From CAYRVX01 sp964642165 (GTDB taxonomy: Bacteria > Planctomycetota > Phycisphaerae > SM23-33): a DNA stretch of 28,153 bases. Position 1 is the stretch's first letter. The number at the start of each line of letters is the position of its first letter. The translations under genes and the position numbers were made by a program. Positions 23,501 through 28,153 of this stretch are shown here, piece by piece. Location of the stretch: contig CAZXOC010000070.1 in assembly GCA_964642165.1 (NCBI GenBank), positions 1 to 28,153 on the forward strand, given 5' to 3'. Below the pieces are notes generated by a model. That model was not told where the DNA came from. It saw nothing but the letters and a program-made list of their open reading frames with translations, and did no database searches.

Positions 23501-26500
23501 CTCGAGGGCAGCAACGACAACGCCACGTGGGAGATGCTGTCCGACCTGACCCGGGAGGACCAGACCGTCACGACCGACCGGTACACGTTCGTCGGCCCGT
23601 TCGACGCCCAGCAGGTCCTCCTCGCCCTGGCCGAGTACACCAACCCCGTGACGGTGGTCGGGCCTGGCTCGGGCATCGCGGTTGGCGGCCCGACGCGCCT
23701 GGGCCTGGTGACGATGAACGACGAGTCGGGCGTGACCATCACCGGCAGCGACTCCTTGACCATCCCCAGCCTGAAGCTGGTGGCGCGCGAGAAGGCCTCA
23801 GTAGTGACGATGGACGTCGCGGGCGGGATCGACGTGATCGTGGAGAAGCTCACCGAGGCCGACGATGCCAACAACGACTTCACCAAGCTCGGCGAGGGGC
23901 GGCTGATCTTCCCGCTCGGGGAGGAGTCCAACGACGACAAGACGTACATCGTCGTCCAGGGCGGAGACGTGCTGGTCCTGGCCGACAGCCCCAACCCGGG
24001 TGACTATCGAAAGGCCCTGCCGGACGCGACCTTCGAGCTCGACGGCGGGACGCTGGGCATCGTCAGCGCCGACGGCAACGACCTCGTCTGGGACAACGAC
24101 ACGTACCTCAATGGCTCCGGCACCATCTACGCCGGCTCCGGCGATGGCATCGGCCACGCCGGGCCCGTCCAGGTCACGCTCGCGCTGCCGTACGACCTGG
24201 AGGCCCCCGACAGCTCGACGCTGACGTTCGAGGCCGATGCCGGCTACACCCTCGCCGTCGAGAACGAGGTCTACGGCGACGGCAACGGCGTCGTCGTCAA
24301 GGACGGCGAGGGGACGGTCGTGCTCAACGTCGGGCTGGTGCACTCCGGCTCGACGACCGTCAAGGCCGGCACGCTCCGGACCAATGTCCCGATCGAGTTC
24401 ACCAGCGAGATCACGGTCGACGGCGGCCTGCTGGACGCCAACGGCATCGTGGACCTCGTCACGTTCGGCAACGACCCCGGGAACGCGACCGTCAACGGCG
24501 GCGGGATCCACGCCCGCGAGACGTTCGACGCCAACGCCCTGACCATCCACGGCGGCGACTCGACCTTCGAGGGCAACGTGACCCTCATCGAGGGCCTCAC
24601 CATCACCAACGGGCGGATGGTCACCGGGGCCATGGCCACGCTCGACACGCCGGCGCTGAGCGCCACCGGCGGCGAGCTCCAGGCCGACGGGATCGTCCTG
24701 GCCCCCTCCGTCGACGTCAACGGCGCGACCGTCACCACCAACGACCAGCTCGAGGCGACGGATATCCTCGTCCAGAGCGGCACGCTGAACGCCAACGGCA
24801 CGGTGTCGGCCGACGTCCTGAACGTCACCGGCGGCCTGTACAACCAGCCGACCACCGACCTGAACGTCCCCGAGATCAACCTCACCGGCGGCGTGGCCAA
24901 CGTGGGGCAGAACCTCTCGACCGACTCGCTGACCCTCACGACCGGGGCGAAGCTCGACATCGAGGGCACGGTCACCGCAACGGCCATCGAGGTCAACGAC
25001 GGCCTGCTGTTCCTCAACAACGCCGCCGCACTGGATAACGTGCCGGACTTCACGCTCGAGACGACCTCCGGCGGGAGCTGGCTGAACCTGGGCACGGCGC
25101 TGGGTGCCGGGCGGCCCATCATCACCGTCGCCAGCGGCTCGCTGATGGACGGCAACACGTTAGGGTCGGTCTTCAGCGGCGCCTGCTGCTACGACTCGGT
25201 GACCATGCCGCTGGTCAACGTCGTCCTCGAGGAGGGCGCCATCTGGGGCGGCACGACCGCGCCGACCACGGACATGCTGGGCGGCATCGGCCCGGCCGAC
25301 GCCAACGGCGACCGCCTCGGGCGAGCCATCATCGGCGATGACGATGCCGAGAAGATCAAGCTCGGCGATGACCCCCTGGAAATCGACGACATCTACCGCA
25401 CGGCCTCCTACGGGCCGTGGACGGTCGGGCCCTTCGTGGGCGAGATGGTGGAGGGCACCACGGGCCAGGGCCTCGATATCAACGTCAACGGCGTGACCGA
25501 CGTCGAAATCGGCATGATGGCGAAATTCACCACCGCGAACGAGGACACCGGCGTCCACTTCGTCGGGCCCGGCACCGTCACGTTCACCGCGAGCCCGTGG
25601 CCGATGGACTGGAACGTGATCAGCCGCACCGGCCCGGAGGACCTCAGTCAGGTCAACCAGGACATCCTGGTCCTGGACGCCGGCGCCGTGTACGACGACA
25701 AGGAGTTCAAAGTCGCCAACGGCCGCGTCCGGCTGACCTCCAACGAGGCCCTCAAGCCCAAGGGCACGCTCACCCTCCAGGACGGCTCGTTCGTCGACCT
25801 CGACAACATCCGCCCCACCCAGGGCACCTTCAACGTCGAGGAAGGCGCCATGGTCTGGGTCAACGACAACAACCGCTTCAACGGCGGGGCGGACTTCACC
25901 TGGGAAGGGGGCTCGATGCTGGTCTACCGGGTCGACAACTTCGACCCGACGACCGTGGACTGGCCGACGAACGTCCACTTCATCAACGACCACGCGAACT
26001 ATGACCGCTTCGACGGCGCCGGTCTGGTCCTCTCCGACGGGGCGTACCTGATCGGCCCGGTCAACCACTTCGGGCGGATCTCCGGCGACAACACGGGCGT
26101 CCGCGCCGCGCCCGACTCGCTGCCCGGCGACACCATCGGCGTCGCCAAGAACCGCACCAGCGACAACTGGGACCAGAAGCGCTACTACGTCGAGGACCCC
26201 TTCGACCTGAGCTTCGAGCACGACGGCAACCAGTACGCCTTGAACCTCCTGGTCGGCAGCGACCACCCGATGACCACGGTCATGGGCAACAACAACAAGG
26301 ACCGCTGGACCGGCTGGATGGAGGGCACCGTCTTGTTCCGGGAGCGGAACGTCGTCGGCGACGTGACCGTCCTGTCCGGGCAGATGCGGATCGACCTCGA
26401 CCGCGGCGCGCGGACGTGGGAGTCCGGCGGCATCACCATCCCCGACGCCAACGCCGAACGCCGCCCCGTGCTGTGGATCCGCCGCGACCAGAGCGACGCC

Positions 26501-28153
26501 TCCAACCGCGGCACGGTGACCATCAAGGGCGACATCGACATCGGGCGGGACGGCTTCTTCTCCACCCACCAGGACGCCTGGGACACCACACGCCAGATCG
26601 TCGACGGAAACTTCGTCGACAACATCACCGTCCGCGACGGCGGGGCGGCCTACTTCTGGCTGAGCACTACCGGCAACGGCCAGTACAGCAACCAGGAGAT
26701 CCGACCCGGCGTCAGCGGCGTGCACATCGAGCAACTCGTCACCGTCACGGGCGGGCCGGCGGGCACCGAACGCTACTACAACTGGATCGACAACGTCGGC
26801 CGGATGAACGACAACCACGCCGGCCTGAGCCTGTCGGTCTTCCGCCAGGGCGGCGGGAACGCCTACCTCAAGAACCTCGTCCTCCGGCAGGACGACCCCA
26901 ATGTGCCCGCCGTGCTGTCGATGCGCCCGGACGGGCTGACCCTCTACGCCGACCTGACCTTCGAGACCGACGCGACGACCAGCGACAGGTCCAATTCCAC
27001 CAGCGGCCCCTGGCACGTCATCAACGCCCTCAGCACCGGCGGCGACCGCGTCTGGACCATCGGCGAGGACGGCCAGGACTACATGCGCAACGAGCTGTGG
27101 GGCAACCTCGGCGACGAAAGCGGCCGCTTCACCGTCAACATCGTCAACGGCGAGCTGTGGCTGCGCGATCTCGACCAGGACCCCAACTACCCGCGGGTCT
27201 TCGTCAACGAGTTCAACCTGATGGGCAACAACAGCACGTTGCGGCCGTACGCCCGGAACCAGCTCCGCGGGTCGCCGGAGGAGGGCGACCCCGGCCCGTA
27301 CTGGACGTTCGACTGGCCCATCAACGTCATCGACGCCGACGGCGATCCGAACAACACGGACGGCACCATCCACACGTACGCCTACGACAACCCGGCCGCC
27401 CCGTGGGCCGTGGCGTACTACCCCAACGTCCACCTTGCCGAGGGCGCGACGATGTCGGCGGCGGAGTGGGCGGCCCGGCCGATCTTCGACCTCCATCTCG
27501 ACGGCGACGCCACGTATGCGTTGCAGGGCAACTCCGTGGCCTTCAACATCGCCCTCATCGACGGCGGCCCCGGGACCATCGAGTTCCGCGGCACCGGCGA
27601 CGGGGGGATGAACATCTTCGGCCCGGTCCGCGACCACGACATCATCTGGGACTCGCCGTCCTGGCTGCGCCTGGGCGATCCGGACAACAACGGCACGGGT
27701 GAGATCCCCGGCATCGTCGGCAACGTCCCGTTCGTGGGCGACAGCGCCACGGGCTTCGACGGCGGCGGCAACCGCCTGTTCGTCACCCACACCGGCGGCA
27801 ACGTCCTGCTCGTGATCGACCCGAACCTCAGCCTGATCGACCACATGGGCACGGCCGACGACGCCCTGATCCTCCAGTACACCCGCGCCGCCGGGGACTA
27901 CAACCCGGACATGCAGATCAACCTCCGCGGCGGGCGCTTCCAGATCCAGACCGAGCGGGCCAGTGGAGGCAACTGGGTCAATTACCTCGGCGAGGTCCGC
28001 GTGATTGCGGACACTGCCGGCAGCCTGCGGACCAACTTCGAGGGCAGCGGCAGCGGCGACGGCTTCATCCGCCTGAGCGACCTCGTCATGGAGCCCAGCT
28101 CCAGCTTCGAGGTCATCGAGTGGGACGACGTGCCCGCCTACATCAACGCCACG
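20549..28153 (+). CDS. Giant exported beta-rich surface protein, 3' end outside window
   Basis: At least 2535 residues, with one open frame to the window edge. AAGGGAG six bases before the ATG and a signal peptide (1-22, ending GLASA) set the start. WDGSMDSNWFLDQNW (30-44) is the opening seen in PEP-CTERM/autotransporter-repeat proteins. About 200-373 is a DUF1349/LamG-like domain (KAGIMVRET, GWIRLVRSGDTFTGYWSTDG). About 586-731 is PA14-like (DNGGTWTFRARIDDDGGFWI). About 881-1026 is a discoidin-like domain (AVDGDTGTKWLDL, WKLEGSNDNATWEML). The rest is Gly/Asp/Asn/Thr-rich beta-repeat sequence, including autotransporter-associated strand repeats such as VVVKDGEGTVVLN ending in AGTLRTN (about 1250-1290). 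It is probably a cell-surface or secreted adhesin-like protein that binds glycans through the three modules. A C-terminal sorting signal cannot be seen. Confidence 0.9.
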   Translation, partial: MSRKACLVAVMACVGLLGLASAQGQTDISWDGSMDSNWFLDQNWSPVGVPGVDANAIFADQDNRTVDLQGQDGTALWVNLMFGANNYTIQNGGLLLSGGGGIISRAGTGAGNTISASVSGTNLNINVDSGLLELSGNNAGMDAGSVATIDATGELYLTHYNAAGSARIDMGGGTLRLAEVMVSVIPDIQSLDVGDDVSPGTGWSYEPGTDQHTLIGNGHDIWDDADDFRYAYLPLSGDIDAVAHVGAMTGPGDNGWRKAGIMVRETTDAGSRHATMVLTPDVAHGASLQSRSATDGGSANIDSNMAPTPPGWIRLVRSGDTFTGYWSTDGEDWTEQGAVSIAMPTDVLIGLAVTSHEEEGKLTTVAFDNVSFFQPTPTGDFGNNVVALTATSSIIENEGPIAALLGTLDMQPDSTLTAYGDVEFGAMTMAPGASLDANDKFSATSLGLDGGTATVTLRNGTYTVGPVNDGGTPTVLLKDGIGTLDLNTLAGTALAADSDVHIAAGKVRATKDATASTIGDARVVLAGGTLEVEGYGLTPVNGFAASRFAGNKDLSIVEIEGTYSDPRDTTTFTGSGGLLAESPGERTEYDGPLIFGNWDVGNGVGWNVPFPTNGGGDNFQTLFTGQFNTGDNGGTWTFRARIDDDGGFWIDLDHNGVFELSDRIVVSHWNDGGNTNTVDLEPDTTYNVAFTTREGGGGDQAYFVYMRPGETAESWIDSSNATQDGWWTHYIAAGYPDYGNDVLALAGTSSAIEVVADGAADFGQLTVGDGAAVALKGSVTFTNTVIQGSTATLSTLVGVSSLGKIEKQSGDLTITAAGTDGTLALTNTYFGSNLDSDTTLLIQGGTVSGRIEGGRSSLGEAAIELDGGTLDLGAVATEIDPTFQYYRFTPTLLRGRGTENSVQLSEMQVLLDTLQVTGATATNPGGNNPAGEPPSNAVDGDTGTKWLDLNKGAIVLDFGAATTIDQYQWATANDTPDRDPIRWKLEGSNDNATWEMLSDLTREDQTVTTDRYTFVGPFDAQQVLLALAEYTNPVTVVGPGSGIAVGGPTRLGLVTMNDESGVTITGSDSLTIPSLKLVAREKASVVTMDVAGGIDVIVEKLTEADDANNDFTKLGEGRLIFPLGEESNDDKTYIVVQGGDVLVLADSPNPGDYRKALPDATFELDGGTLGIVSADGNDLVWDNDTYLNGSGTIYAGSGDGIGHAGPVQVTLALPYDLEAPDSSTLTFEADAGYTLAVENEVYGDGNGVVVKDGEGTVVLNVGLVHSGSTTVKAGTLRTNVPIEFTSEITVDGGLLDANGIVDLVTFGNDPGNATVNGGGIHARETFDANALTIHGGDSTFEGNVTLIEGLTITNGRMVTGAMATLDTPALSATGGELQADGIVLAPSVDVNGATVTTNDQLEATDILVQSGTLNANGTVSADVLNVTGGLYNQPTTDLNVPEINLTGGVANVGQNLSTDSLTLTTGAKLDIEGTVTATAIEVNDGLLFLNNAAALDNVPDFTLETTSGGSWLNLGTALGAGRPIITVASGSLMDGNTLGSVFSGACCYDSVTMPLVNVVLEEGAIWGGTTAPTTDMLGGIGPADANGDRLGRAIIGDDDAEKIKLGDDPLEIDDIYRTASYGPWTVGPFVGEMVEGTTGQGLDINVNGVTDVEIGMMAKFTTANEDTGVHFVGPGTVTFTASPWPMDWNVISRTGPEDLSQVNQDILVLDAGAVYDDKEFKVANGRVRLTSNEALKPKGTLTLQDGSFVDLDNIRPTQGTFNVEEGAMVWVNDNNRFNGGADFTWEGGSMLVYRVDNFDPTTVDWPTNVHFINDHANYDRFDGAGLVLSDGAYLIGPVNHFGRISGDNTGVRAAPDSLPGDTIGVAKNRTSDNWDQKRYYVEDPFDLSFEHDGNQYALNLLVGSDHPMTTVMGNNNKDRWTGWMEGTVLFRERNVVGDVTVLSGQMRIDLDRGARTWESGGITIPDANAERRPVLWIRRDQSDASNRGTVTIKGDIDIGRDGFFSTHQDAWDTTRQIVDGNFVDNITVRDGGAAYFWLSTTGNGQYSNQEIRPGVSGVHIEQLVTVTGGPAGTERYYNWIDNVGRMNDNHAGLSLSVFRQGGGNAYLKNLVLRQDDPNVPAVLSMRPDGLTLYADLTFETDATTSDRSNSTSGPWHVINALSTGGDRVWTIGEDGQDYMRNELWGNLGDESGRFTVNIVNGELWLRDLDQDPNYPRVFVNEFNLMGNNSTLRPYARNQLRGSPEEGDPGPYWTFDWPINVIDADGDPNNTDGTIHTYAYDNPAAPWAVAYYPNVHLAEGATMSAAEWAARPIFDLHLDGDATYALQGNSVAFNIALIDGGPGTIEFRGTGDGGMNIFGPVRDHDIIWDSPSWLRLGDPDNNGTGEIPGIVGNVPFVGDSATGFDGGGNRLFVTHTGGNVLLVIDPNLSLIDHMGTADDALILQYTRAAGDYNPDMQINLRGGRFQIQTERASGGNWVNYLGEVRVIADTAGSLRTNFEGSGSGDGFIRLSDLVMEPSSSFEVIEWDDVPAYINAT

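Noticed and set aside
25160..27844. 894-codon minus-strand open frame inside the giant gene
   Set aside because: It is Val/Asp/Arg-rich without domain patterns, and it lies opposite a convincing plus-strand coding frame. High G+C makes such open antisense frames common.
20549..28153. Suspected frameshifts in the giant gene, because no stop-to-stop frame closes within the window
   Set aside because: The frame from 20549 stays open to the last base and the domains follow in the same frame. The gene is simply cut by the window edge.

Overview
The window is high-GC DNA, about two thirds G+C by eye, densely packed with bacterial genes. The gene families point to the Planctomycetota, perhaps the Phycisphaerae. 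Indicators are a twin-arginine-exported Gfo/Idh/MocA oxidoreductase, a Cys-type sulfatase, a GYF_2-DUF975 membrane protein, a membrane-tethered sugar-binding protein, a large LRR protein, and a giant exported beta-strand-rich protein with DUF1349-, PA14- and discoidin-like modules. No rRNA, tRNA, CRISPR array, transposase or phage gene was seen. The taxonomic call is an inference from family content, not from a marker gene.

Layout. 116-1435 (-) is an exported clan GH-A glycosidase resembling agarases, divergent from an Fe-S uracil-DNA glycosylase (1600-2385, +). A TAT-exported Gfo/Idh/MocA oxidoreductase (2419-3705, -) is divergent from a two-gene unit of an AsmA-like membrane protein and an M48 metalloprotease lipoprotein (3880-5722, +). 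A NYN-domain nuclease (5851-6453, -) has different codon use and an intrinsic terminator between its promoter and start codon. A TPR lipoprotein (6643-7578, -) is divergent from a lipin/APP1-like HAD phosphatase and a large lipoprotein of unknown function (7739-10261, +). A repeat- and hairpin-rich 337-bp gap leads to the GYF_2-DUF975 protein (10599-11573, +). A sulfatase without a signal peptide (11602-13320, -) is divergent from a small VOC protein (13481-13894, +). An 816-residue LRR protein (13933-16383, -) is divergent from a sugar ABC importer operon of binding protein and two permeases with overlapping stop/start codons and no ATPase (16531-20008, +). After a 540-bp gap that looks like a structured leader, a giant exported protein starts at 20549 and runs off the window end (at least 2535 residues, no internal stop or frameshift).

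How the parts may work together. The glycosidase, oxidoreductase, sulfatase and ABC importer suggest breakdown and uptake of (possibly sulfated) polysaccharide. They are separate transcription units rather than one utilisation locus, so this is inference. The AsmA-like/M48 pair, the lipoproteins and the HAD phosphatase suggest envelope upkeep. The giant protein is probably a surface or secreted adhesin-like protein.

Sigma70-like promoters (TTG-rich -35, 16-18 bp spacer, TAnnnT-like -10) can be read upstream of most transcription units. Two of them, for the uracil-DNA glycosylase and the sugar-binding protein, lie so close to the ATG that the mRNAs would be leaderless. The less ordinary features are the NYN leader terminator, the leaders of the GYF_2 and giant genes, and the predicted extracytoplasmic lipin-like phosphatase.
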